Part shown: one piece after another, positions 1-6,069 of the stretch | How positions within the stretch are numbered: position 1 is the first letter of the stretch | How the letters are laid out: every line of letters begins with the position of its first letter | Origin: Cyanobacteria bacterium M_surface_7_m2_040 | GTDB taxonomy: Bacteria > Cyanobacteriota > Cyanobacteriia > PCC-6307 > Cyanobiaceae | NCBI GenBank assembly: GCA_016882555.1 | Contig: VGPQ01000091.1 | Span: forward strand, 1-6,069 | Direction of reading: 5' to 3' | DNA: 6,069 nucleotides | The notes under the pieces: model-generated | Database searches by the model: none | What the model was told of the DNA's origin: nothing | What the model saw: only the letters and a program-made list of their open reading frames with translations | Position numbers and translations under genes: made by a program

Positions 1-765
1 GGCCGCCCCCGGCGCGCAGGCGTGGCCACTGGCCTGGCGCCGCGGGGCTGGATTGTGCCCGCTGCCCGCCCCCATCACCCAGCCGAGACCGCCGCCCACC
101 AGCACCGCTGAGCCGGGCCCCAGCTGCGACAGCCCCGGCATTGTGAGCCCGATGCTGCCGGCGCCGCCACAGGTATAGAGCGCAGAAACAAAGGGCCCCA
201 GCAAGGGCCCATGGGGGGTGCGCAGCAACCCCTCCCCACCATTGAGCGCCACGATGCCGTTTTCGACGATGGCCCGATGCAGCAGCAGGCGGGCCACACC
301 GAACTCCTGCAGGCTGGCCGTGCCGCTGAGCTCGAGCCGCGGTTGTAGCTGGGTGGGTTCACCGCTGCCGTTAAGCGGCAGCGCCTGCCCATCCAGGAGC
401 TCGGCCAAAACCTGGGCGCCGCTGCGGCGGTTGGGATCCGACAGACCACCACCCAACGGCAGCAGCACCTCACTGCCGGATCCACCCACCTGGGCCGGCA
501 CCCCGGCGAGCTGCAGCTCGCGCAGGCGGATCGGGGGATCACAGGGGCCCAGGCTGAGTTGCAGGCTGCCCTGATCGCTCAGCAGCGTGTCGGCCGCACA
601 GACCACATCGGTCTGCTGGTAGGCACGCTCAAGCCCCTGCCGCTGCACCAGGGCGCGAAAGGCTTCCGCCGTGAGCGCCCGCAGATCACCAGCGCGCTGC
701 CTGCGTTGCAGGGCTTCGATGCTGCGCTCGTCAGTAGGGGCAATGCCAGAAGAGCGCGCGGGCAT
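1..765 (-). CDS. DUF39/HcyBio-family protein (homocysteine biosynthesis-like), 3' end cut by window
   Basis: I see an uninterrupted frame of 255 codons from ATG at 765-763 to the window edge with no stop. An in-frame TGA lies 15 bases upstream of the ATG, so this is the first possible start. A GAGG Shine-Dalgarno core sits 8 bases before it. The protein resembles the DUF39/HcyBio family. Visible landmarks are TDVV (52-55), DPPI (76-79), a GxxVLxxLLxG stretch near 116-126, NGIVALN (169-175), YTCGGAG (197-203) and the glycine-rich GGGLGWV...GHNP (224-239). In methanogens, members take part in making homocysteine from aspartate semialdehyde and a sulfur donor, together with an iron-sulfur partner. 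That is family knowledge; the role here is inferred. No signal peptide or membrane segment is seen, so it is probably cytosolic. Known members are longer than 255 residues, so the remainder, possibly including C-terminal domains, is off the window. It is transcribed divergently from gyrA. The cysteine thought important in archaeal homologs seems absent (Ser63 aligns there). Confidence 0.72.
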   Translation of the reverse strand, partial: MPARSSGIAPTDERSIEALQRRQRAGDLRALTAEAFRALVQRQGLERAYQQTDVVCAADTLLSDQGSLQLSLGPCDPPIRLRELQLAGVPAQVGGSGSEVLLPLGGGLSDPNRRSGAQVLAELLDGQALPLNGSGEPTQLQPRLELSGTASLQEFGVARLLLHRAIVENGIVALNGGEGLLRTPHGPLLGPFVSALYTCGGAGSIGLTMPGLSQLGPGSAVLVGGGLGWVMGAGSGHNPAPRRQASGHACAPGAA

Positions 766-859
766 CGGCTCAGCCTCTCAGAAGCCTGGGTGATGGCGCC
801 ACAGAACGGCCAGAGCGCAAGGGTTTCGATAGACTGGGGGCTGTGCAGAGCGGTGACGC
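766..859. promoter_or_regulatory. Divergent intergenic region between the DUF39-family gene and gyrA
   Basis: These 94 bases lie between two outward-facing start codons, so promoters for both genes must lie here or overlap the coding ends. A weak -10-like hexamer TAGACT is at 830-835, about 25 bases before the gyrA ATG. No convincing -35 box is placed upstream of it. On the minus strand I see no clear sigma-70 pair. No obvious operator dyad is present. gyrA promoters are supercoiling-sensitive in several bacteria, but nothing in this sequence proves that here. Confidence 0.4.
774..779 (-). promoter_or_regulatory. Ribosome binding site of the DUF39-family gene
   Basis: Read on the minus strand this is GAGAGG, containing the GAGG core. 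It is separated by 8 bases from the ATG at 765-763. It supports that start over the internal alternatives. Confidence 0.5.
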
Positions 860-3517
860 ATGGCCGATCCAACCGGACCTGGCAATTCCAGCGAATCCGG
901 CGGCGATCCCAGCTCCAGGGTCATCCAGACCGATCTGCGCAATGAGATGTCGCGCTCCTATCTGGAGTATGCGATGAGCGTGATCGTGGGCCGGGCCCTG
1001 CCCGATGCCCGCGACGGTCTCAAACCGGTGCATCGCCGCATCCTCTACGCGATGTACGAACTCGGCCTCACCAGCGACCGGCCCTACCGCAAGTGCGCCC
1101 GTGTGGTGGGCGAAGTGCTGGGCAAATACCACCCCCACGGCGACACCGCGGTCTACGACGCCCTGGTGCGCATGGCGCAAGACTTCTCCATGCGCATGCC
1201 CCTGATCGATGGGCACGGCAACTTCGGCTCGGTCGACAACGACCCGCCGGCGGCGATGCGGTACACCGAATCGCGGCTGCAGGCCCTGACCACCGACAGC
1301 CTGCTGGACGACATCGAAGCGGAAACCGTCGACTTCGTCGACAACTTCGACGGTTCCCAGCAGGAGCCGACGGTGATGCCGGCGCGCATCCCCCAGTTGC
1401 TGCTCAACGGCTCGTCGGGGATCGCCGTGGGCATGGCGACCAACATCCCGCCCCACAACCTGGGCGAGCTGATCGACGGCCTGCTGGCCCTGATCGCCAA
1501 TCCCGAGATCACAGATCGGGAGCTGATGGCGATCATCCCCGGGCCCGACTTTCCCACCGGCGGCCAGATCCTGGGCCGTAGCGGCATCCGCGAGACCTAC
1601 ACCACAGGCCGTGGCTCGATCACGATGCGCGGCGTGGCGGCGATCGAAACGATCGAAGCGACGGGGCGTCCTGATCGCGATGCCGTGATCATCACCCAGC
1701 TGCCGTATCAGACCAACAAGGCCGCCCTGATCGAGCGCATCGCCGAACTGGTCAACGACAAGAAACTCGAAGGCATCGCCGACATCCGCGACGAGTCGGA
1801 CCGCGACGGCATGCGCATCGTGATCGAGCTGCGCCGCGATGCCTACCCCCAGGTGGTGCTCAACAACCTGTTCAAGCTCACCCCCCTGCAGAACAACTTC
1901 AGCGCCTACATGCTGGCGCTGGTGGGCGGCGAGCCGATCCTGCTCACCCTGCGCAAGATGCTCGAGGTCTTCCTCGACTTCCGCATCGAGACAATCGAGC
2001 GGCGCACGCGCTATTTCCTGCGCAAAGCCGAGGAGCGCGACCATATTCTGCTCGGTCTGCTGCTGGCGCTGGATCAGCTTGATCCGATCATCGCCCTGAT
2101 CCGCGCCGCCTCCGATACGGCGACTGCACGGCAGCAGCTCCAGGACCGTCATGGCCTCAGCGAGATCCAGGCCGACGCCATCCTGCAGATGCAGCTGCGC
2201 CGCCTGACCGCCCTGGAAGCCGACAAGATCCGGCTGGAGCACGAGGATCTGGTCGCCAAGATCGCCGACTACCACGACATCCTCGGCCGCCGCGAGCGGG
2301 TGCTGACACTCATCACCGAAGAGCTGGCAGCGATCCGTAGCCGCCACAACTCACCCAGGCGCACCGAAATCCTCGACATCGAGGGTGGGCTGGAAGACAT
2401 CGACCTGATCGCCAACGAACGTTCGGTGGTGATGCTCACCGAGAACGGCTACCTCAAACGGATGCCGGTCAATGAGTTCGAAGCCACCAGCCGCGGCACC
2501 CGCGGCAAAGCCGGCACCCGCAGCCAGGGGGAAGAAGCGGTCAAGCTGTTCATCAGCTGCAACGACCACGATTCGCTGCTGCTGTTTTCCGATCGCGGCG
2601 TGGTGTACACGGTTCCCGCCTACCGGGTGCCGCTGTGCAGCCGCAGCGCCAAGGGCACACCGATCGTGCAGCTGCTGCCGATCCCACGGGAAGAGCAGAT
2701 CACCTCGCTGCTGGCGGTGAGCGAATTCGCCGAAGACGCCGTGCTGGTGATGCTCACCAGCGGCGGATACGTCAAACGCACCCGTCTCTCGGCCTTCGCC
2801 AACATCCGCTCCAACGGCCTGATCGCCATCTCCCTCGAAGACGGCGATGCCCTCACCTGGGTGCGCATGGCCCAACCCGGCGACAGCGTGCTGATCGGCT
2901 CGCGCAATGGCATGACGATCCATTTCCGTCTCAGCGATGAGGAGCTCAGGCCCCTGGGACGCACGGCGCGGGGCGTGAAAGCCATGAATCTGCGCAGCGG
3001 CGATCAGCTGGTGAGCATGGATGTGCTGCCGGTGGAGCTGGCCGATCGCGTCGAGGTCAGCGCCGCAGGCGCCGGCGACGACGACGGCGATGCCGAAACC
3101 GCTGACGATGAGGTCAGCGGCAGCGAGGGGCCCTGGGTGCTGGTGGCCAGTGCCAGCGGCCTGGGCAAACGGGTGCCGGTGGATCAGTTCCGGCTGCAGA
3201 AGCGGGCCGGCATGGGGCTGCGGGCGATGAAATTCCGGCGCGAGGGCGATGTGCTGGTGGGCCTCAAGGTGCTGGGTGCTGGCGAAGAGTTGCTGTTGGT
3301 GAGTGAGCGGGGTGTGATCGTGCGCACCAAGGCCGACGCCATTCCCCAGCAGTCGCGGGCCGCCACCGGCGTGCGCCTGCAGAAGCTCGACAGCGGCGAT
3401 CGCCTGGCCGAAGTGGTGCTGGTGCCCCCTGCTGCCGACGACGACAGCGAAGGCGTTGCCGAGGCGTTGGAGGACCCGAGCGAAACCATCGGCAATCCAA
3501 CGGCGGATGCCGACTGA
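860..3517 (+). CDS. gyrA: DNA gyrase subunit A (type IIA topoisomerase), complete
   Basis: This is the 885-residue subunit that breaks and rejoins DNA. With GyrB (not in the window) it introduces negative supercoils using ATP. Near the N-terminus is the family signature [20 protein letters not shown]. The catalytic tyrosine is Tyr135 in AMRYTES, preceded by Arg134. The quinolone-resistance region reads [10 protein letters not shown] with Thr96 and Asp100, so the residues at the E. coli Ser83/Asp87 positions can still hold drug-bridging water. [12 protein letters not shown] near 446-457 is in the C-gate coiled coil, and SPRRTEI (498-504) ends the breakage-reunion domain. Six repeats of the C-terminal pinwheel begin near residues 523, 574, 628, 677, 759 and 811. 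The GyrA box is degenerate (SRGTRGKAG, 544-552). An acidic insert (about 734-757) lies between blades 4 and 5, and the protein ends in an acidic tail (about 853-885). The ATG at 860 leaves a short Ser/Gly-rich leader of about 25 residues, and the SD is weak. Cyanobacteria can carry a second GyrA/ParC-like gene; the context beside crtL favours true gyrA. Confidence 0.96.
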   Translation: MADPTGPGNSSESGGDPSSRVIQTDLRNEMSRSYLEYAMSVIVGRALPDARDGLKPVHRRILYAMYELGLTSDRPYRKCARVVGEVLGKYHPHGDTAVYDALVRMAQDFSMRMPLIDGHGNFGSVDNDPPAAMRYTESRLQALTTDSLLDDIEAETVDFVDNFDGSQQEPTVMPARIPQLLLNGSSGIAVGMATNIPPHNLGELIDGLLALIANPEITDRELMAIIPGPDFPTGGQILGRSGIRETYTTGRGSITMRGVAAIETIEATGRPDRDAVIITQLPYQTNKAALIERIAELVNDKKLEGIADIRDESDRDGMRIVIELRRDAYPQVVLNNLFKLTPLQNNFSAYMLALVGGEPILLTLRKMLEVFLDFRIETIERRTRYFLRKAEERDHILLGLLLALDQLDPIIALIRAASDTATARQQLQDRHGLSEIQADAILQMQLRRLTALEADKIRLEHEDLVAKIADYHDILGRRERVLTLITEELAAIRSRHNSPRRTEILDIEGGLEDIDLIANERSVVMLTENGYLKRMPVNEFEATSRGTRGKAGTRSQGEEAVKLFISCNDHDSLLLFSDRGVVYTVPAYRVPLCSRSAKGTPIVQLLPIPREEQITSLLAVSEFAEDAVLVMLTSGGYVKRTRLSAFANIRSNGLIAISLEDGDALTWVRMAQPGDSVLIGSRNGMTIHFRLSDEELRPLGRTARGVKAMNLRSGDQLVSMDVLPVELADRVEVSAAGAGDDDGDAETADDEVSGSEGPWVLVASASGLGKRVPVDQFRLQKRAGMGLRAMKFRREGDVLVGLKVLGAGEELLLVSERGVIVRTKADAIPQQSRAATGVRLQKLDSGDRLAEVVLVPPAADDDSEGVAEALEDPSETIGNPTADAD

Positions 3518-3538
3518 GCCGGACTCCTCGAGCGCCCC

Positions 3539-4693
3539 ATGACCATGGCCGACAACCCAGCCGGCGGCAGCGATCTCTGGATCGCCAATTCGATCAGCGA
3601 TTTGATTCAGGGTGATGTGTGCGAGCACCTGCCGATTGAACGAATTCCCCTGCAGGGGGATGTGCTCGGCATGGGCACCACCACGAGCATCGACAACGGC
3701 GAGCTGGCCTTTCTGCAGACGCCGGATGGCAACAGCGCCATCTGGAAATGTCAGGCCAGCGACGGCGGCATCCGTCAGTTGCACCCCGGCGACGGCAGCA
3801 GCAATTTCCCCTATGTGTGCTTCAGCAGCAATGCCACAGGCACCGGCACCCGGGTGGACCTCAGCCTGCTGGCCGCACCCCCAGGCGCCCGCCTGCAGGA
3901 TCGGGTGGGCGACGCGATCACCCTGCTGCGGCAACGGGGGCAGCTGGCCGAGGCCCCCATCTATGGGCTGCGGCTGGTCGCCAACTGGCGTTCCCTGATC
4001 ATCACCGTGGCCTCCAAGCTCTGCATGGGGCAGCAACGGCGCAACACCAGCATCGCCAGCAGCGAAGCCAGCGGCGCCACCGCCAGCCGTTCGATCTACG
4101 AGCTGCTGCAGCACTACCGCCTGGCCGCCGACGATCCTGGCAACGCCGACGATCCGATTCGCTACCTGGGTCGCTCGCTGCAATGGGATTGCTGCGGTTT
4201 CTGGGACAGCGATCCCATGAGCGGCCGCGTCACGGTGCCCGTGGAGGGCGCCCACCTGCACCTGCATGGCTACAGCACGGACCTGCGCTACGGCGGGCAC
4301 CTGCACCATGAGCACCCCGAAACCGACCTGCTCGAGCTGGAACGTCTGGAGCTCTACCCGATGCAACGGATTCACCAACTGGCCAGCGACCTGGCGATCG
4401 AGGCCCTTCGCCTGGAGGACGGGCAGATTCACTTCAGCGTTTGCAACCGAGGCTCCATGGATGTGAGCGACGTCGGCGTGGCTGTTGTCATCGACAACTG
4501 CTACAGCTCCCATCGCTACCTGCGCCTGCCCTGGCTGAGCGCTGGCGAAGCCGAGGCATTCAGCCTCAACCTGCCACTCAGTCCAGGCGCACATCAGGTG
4601 GAGGTGATCGCCGATCCCGAACGCCACATCCTCGAAGAGCAACGCCTGCAGCTCAACAACCGAATGCGACTGGATCTGGTGATCCCCAGCTGA
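3539..4693 (+). CDS. Acetolactate decarboxylase-like protein with C-terminal CARDB-type domain
   Basis: This 384-residue protein has no established name that I recognise. Residues about 18-275 follow the acetolactate decarboxylase (AlsD/BudA) pattern. SISDLIQGD (18-26) is followed by GDVLGMGTTTSIDNGELAF (40-58), matching the family's GDFGLGTF..LDGELI. YGLRL (142-146) matches YAIRI, GFW (220-222) matches the GF(R/W)TP strand, and HLHGYSTDLRYGGH (241-254) matches HLHF..DDR..GGH. His241, His243 and His254 have the same spacing as the zinc ligands of the Bacillus brevis enzyme (194/196/207), and Glu55 matches its Glu65. The TRSV arginine seems to be missing (around Thr156). A Ser/Ala-rich stretch (about 162-185) is inserted. 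From about 284 to 384 the sequence reads as a CARDB beta-sandwich: CNRGSMDVSD, LSAGEAEAFSL, GAHQVEVIADP, then Asn373-Asn374. No signal peptide or membrane segment is seen. It starts 21 bp after gyrA; ATG 3545 is an alternative start. Decarboxylase activity is unproven. Confidence 0.8.
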   Translation: MTMADNPAGGSDLWIANSISDLIQGDVCEHLPIERIPLQGDVLGMGTTTSIDNGELAFLQTPDGNSAIWKCQASDGGIRQLHPGDGSSNFPYVCFSSNATGTGTRVDLSLLAAPPGARLQDRVGDAITLLRQRGQLAEAPIYGLRLVANWRSLIITVASKLCMGQQRRNTSIASSEASGATASRSIYELLQHYRLAADDPGNADDPIRYLGRSLQWDCCGFWDSDPMSGRVTVPVEGAHLHLHGYSTDLRYGGHLHHEHPETDLLELERLELYPMQRIHQLASDLAIEALRLEDGQIHFSVCNRGSMDVSDVGVAVVIDNCYSSHRYLRLPWLSAGEAEAFSLNLPLSPGAHQVEVIADPERHILEEQRLQLNNRMRLDLVIPS

Positions 4694-5991
4694 TGGCTGC
4701 CTCGGCAGGCCTGGATGTGCTGGTGGTGGGAGGAGGACCCGCCGCCCTGGCGATCAGCACGGCCCTTGCTGAGCACAACCTGAGCGTGGGCGTGCTGAGC
4801 AGCAGCCCGCGTCAGCATCCCTGGGCCAACACCTATGGCATCTGGGGTGAGGAGGTGGACGCCCTGGGGCTCTCCCATCTGCTGTCGCACCGCTGGAGCA
4901 ACACCGTGAGCCATTTCGGCAGGGGGGCGGTTGATGGCCAGCACGACAGCGACGACGGCACGATTCACCACCGCCGCGACTATGGCCTGTTCGACAAACA
5001 ACGCCTGCAGGAGCACTGGCTGAGCCTGGGCGAGCGCCACGGCGTGCAGTGGTGGCACGATGGCGCCCGATTGATCGAGCACACCGCCACTCACAGCACC
5101 GTCAGCACCGAGGGAGGCATCACCCTGCGGGCGCGGCTGGTGATCGATGCCAGTGGCCATAAGCCCGTGTTTGTGCGCAAGCCTGCCCAGGCGGCCGTTG
5201 CCGGCCAAGCGGCCTACGGGCTGGTGGCGCGCTTTACCAACCCGCCGATCGGGGCTGGGCAATTTGTGTTCATGGATTACCGCTGCGGCCATCTGAGCCC
5301 GGAACAACGCAGGGAGCCGCCGACGTTTCTCTACGCAATGCACCTGCAAGACGACGTCTACTTCGTCGAGGAGACCTCCCTGGCCCTGGCGCCATCGGTG
5401 CCCTTTGCCGTGTTGCAACAACGGCTGCAGCAGCGCCTTGCCCATGCCGGTGCCGTCATGGAGACGGTGCTGCATGAGGAGTTCTGTCTGTTTCCAATGG
5501 ATCCCCCGCTGCCCGATCTGAACCAGCGGGTGGTGGGGTTTGGTGGTGCCGGGGGGATGGTGCATCCCGCCTCCGGCTACATGGTGGGCGGTCTGTTGCG
5601 GCGGGCCCCGACCCTGGCCCAGGCCATTGCGACCTGCATGGGCGATTCAAACTGGGACGGCTCCAGCATCGCGGCAACGGCATGGCAAAGCCTCTGGCCG
5701 TTGGAGCTGCGGCTCAAACATGGCTTCTACCGCTTCGGGCTGAGCAAGCTGATGGGCTTTGATGAAGCCCGCCTGCGCCATCATTTTCACAGCTTTTTCC
5801 AGCTGCCCGATCCGCTCTGGTATGGGTTTCTCACCAACACCCTGAGCGTGGGCGAGCTGGCCATGGCCATGGCCCGGCTGTTTGGCCTGGCCCCCTGGGA
5901 CGTGCGTACCGGGCTGCTGCTGCCGGCCCAGAGACCTCCAACGTGGCAGAGCGCTACAACATCCGCTGAGATGCCAAGTCCCGCGGCATAG
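4693..5991 (+). CDS. crtL: Lycopene beta-cyclase (CrtL type)
   Basis: This is a 432-residue flavoprotein of the plant/cyanobacterial CrtL family. It forms beta-ionone rings on the ends of lycopene, giving beta-carotene, and works at the membrane surface. The dinucleotide-binding fold is at the N-terminus (DVLVVGGGPAAL, 8-19), with Ala18 in place of the third glycine. It is followed by WANTYGIWGEE (44-54), HRWSNTVSHF and RRDYGLFD (94-101). The acidic catalytic motif FVEETSL is at 224-230; its glutamates are required in plant and bacterial cyclases. GFGGAGGMVHPASGYMVGG starts at residue 282, and WYGFLTNTLS lies near the C-terminus. Length and motif order match cyanobacterial CrtL from end to end. 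The FVEETSL and PASGYMVGG forms favour the beta enzyme, but picocyanobacteria also have an epsilon/bifunctional paralog that sequence reading cannot fully exclude. A His/Asp-rich insert lies at about 82-93. The ATG shares its A with the upstream stop (TGATG), implying translational coupling. The frame is open further upstream, but the fold starts at residue 8, so ATG 4693 is preferred. Confidence 0.94.
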   Translation: MAASAGLDVLVVGGGPAALAISTALAEHNLSVGVLSSSPRQHPWANTYGIWGEEVDALGLSHLLSHRWSNTVSHFGRGAVDGQHDSDDGTIHHRRDYGLFDKQRLQEHWLSLGERHGVQWWHDGARLIEHTATHSTVSTEGGITLRARLVIDASGHKPVFVRKPAQAAVAGQAAYGLVARFTNPPIGAGQFVFMDYRCGHLSPEQRREPPTFLYAMHLQDDVYFVEETSLALAPSVPFAVLQQRLQQRLAHAGAVMETVLHEEFCLFPMDPPLPDLNQRVVGFGGAGGMVHPASGYMVGGLLRRAPTLAQAIATCMGDSNWDGSSIAATAWQSLWPLELRLKHGFYRFGLSKLMGFDEARLRHHFHSFFQLPDPLWYGFLTNTLSVGELAMAMARLFGLAPWDVRTGLLLPAQRPPTWQSATTSAEMPSPAA

Positions 5992-6003
5992 GATCTGCTA
6001 CAA

Positions 6004-6025
6004 CCAGGCCAATCAATTGACCTGG
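6004..6025. repeat. Imperfect palindrome 12 bases after crtL (possible weak terminator or binding site)
   Basis: CCAGG (6004-6008) pairs with CCTGG (6021-6025). After one C/A mismatch, CAA (6010-6012) pairs with TTG (6017-6019) around a four-base loop. In all, 18 of 22 positions are self-complementary. No T-run follows, so it is not a canonical intrinsic terminator. It is the only structure in the 78 bases after crtL, where I see no supported gene. An ATG at 6046 opens a frame that runs off the window after 8 codons, without a ribosome binding site. Confidence 0.45.
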
Positions 6026-6069
6026 CGAAAGCCGCTCGATCCTCGATGAAACCCCTACAGCTGTTAGTC

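Noticed and set aside
75..945. Short plus- and minus-strand open frames in the first kilobase.
   Set aside because: They overlap the DUF39-family gene in other frames and give Cys/Arg/Ser-rich translations typical of high-GC out-of-frame reading.
1142..1159. Threonine rather than serine at the quinolone-contact position of GyrA (Thr96).
   Set aside because: Thr keeps the hydroxyl group and Asp100 is intact. This looks like natural variation, not a resistance mutation.
3395..3404. GGCGATCGCC, an extended HIP1 site (the palindrome abundant in many cyanobacteria).
   Set aside because: I found only one in 6 kb, within gyrA, which is no more than chance in GC-rich DNA. It does not indicate a HIP1-rich genome.
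770..4642. Very long open frames on the minus strand opposite gyrA and the ALDC-like gene (about 525 and 763 codons, separated by one TGA).
   Set aside because: Their codons are exact reverse complements of the sense codons. An antisense stop would need a TTA, CTA or TCA sense codon, and these are almost never used here; the single break is TCA at Ser498 of GyrA. The translation is low-complexity and runs across two real genes, so it is a codon-usage shadow.
4594..5565. A 323-codon minus-strand open frame opposite crtL.
   Set aside because: It is in codon phase with crtL, is explained by the same avoidance of TTA/CTA/TCA, and has no recognisable protein features.
6046..6069. ATG opening a frame (MKPLQLLV) to the window edge.
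   Set aside because: Eight codons without a ribosome binding site cannot be supported as a gene start. Minus-strand frames are also open here, so orientation is undecided.

Overview
The window looks like part of a high-GC cyanobacterial chromosome. The best fit is the picocyanobacterial (Cyanobium/Synechococcus) group. The main evidence is a CrtL-type lycopene cyclase that closely resembles cyanobacterial CrtL, placed directly downstream of a cyanobacterial-style gyrA. Coding density is high and gaps are short. The assignment comes from protein resemblance and gene order read by eye, not from a database search.

Layout. Positions 1-765 (minus strand) hold the N-terminal 255 codons of a DUF39/HcyBio-family protein, related to archaeal proteins implicated in homocysteine biosynthesis; its 3' end lies outside the window. 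A 94-bp divergent intergenic region (766-859) separates it from a plus-strand cluster of three genes. These are gyrA (860-3517, DNA gyrase subunit A, complete), an unnamed 384-residue protein (3539-4693), and crtL (4693-5991, lycopene beta-cyclase). The last 78 bp (5992-6069) hold an imperfect palindrome just after crtL and no gene I can support.

The unnamed middle gene is the most interesting item. Its N-terminal two thirds read as an acetolactate-decarboxylase (ALDC, AlsD/BudA) fold with an intact His-x-His...His metal triad. Its C-terminal 100 residues read as a CARDB-type beta-sandwich, normally found on secreted or surface proteins. No signal peptide is visible. The combination suggests a repurposed ALDC-like protein.

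The three plus-strand genes are probably co-transcribed: the gaps are 21 bp and then a 1-base stop/start overlap (TGATG). They do not form an obvious pathway, since they cover DNA supercoiling, an unknown enzyme-like protein and carotenoid ring formation. The 1-base overlap ties the ALDC-like protein most tightly to carotenoid synthesis. No RNA genes, CRISPR arrays, insertion sequences or tRNAs were seen.
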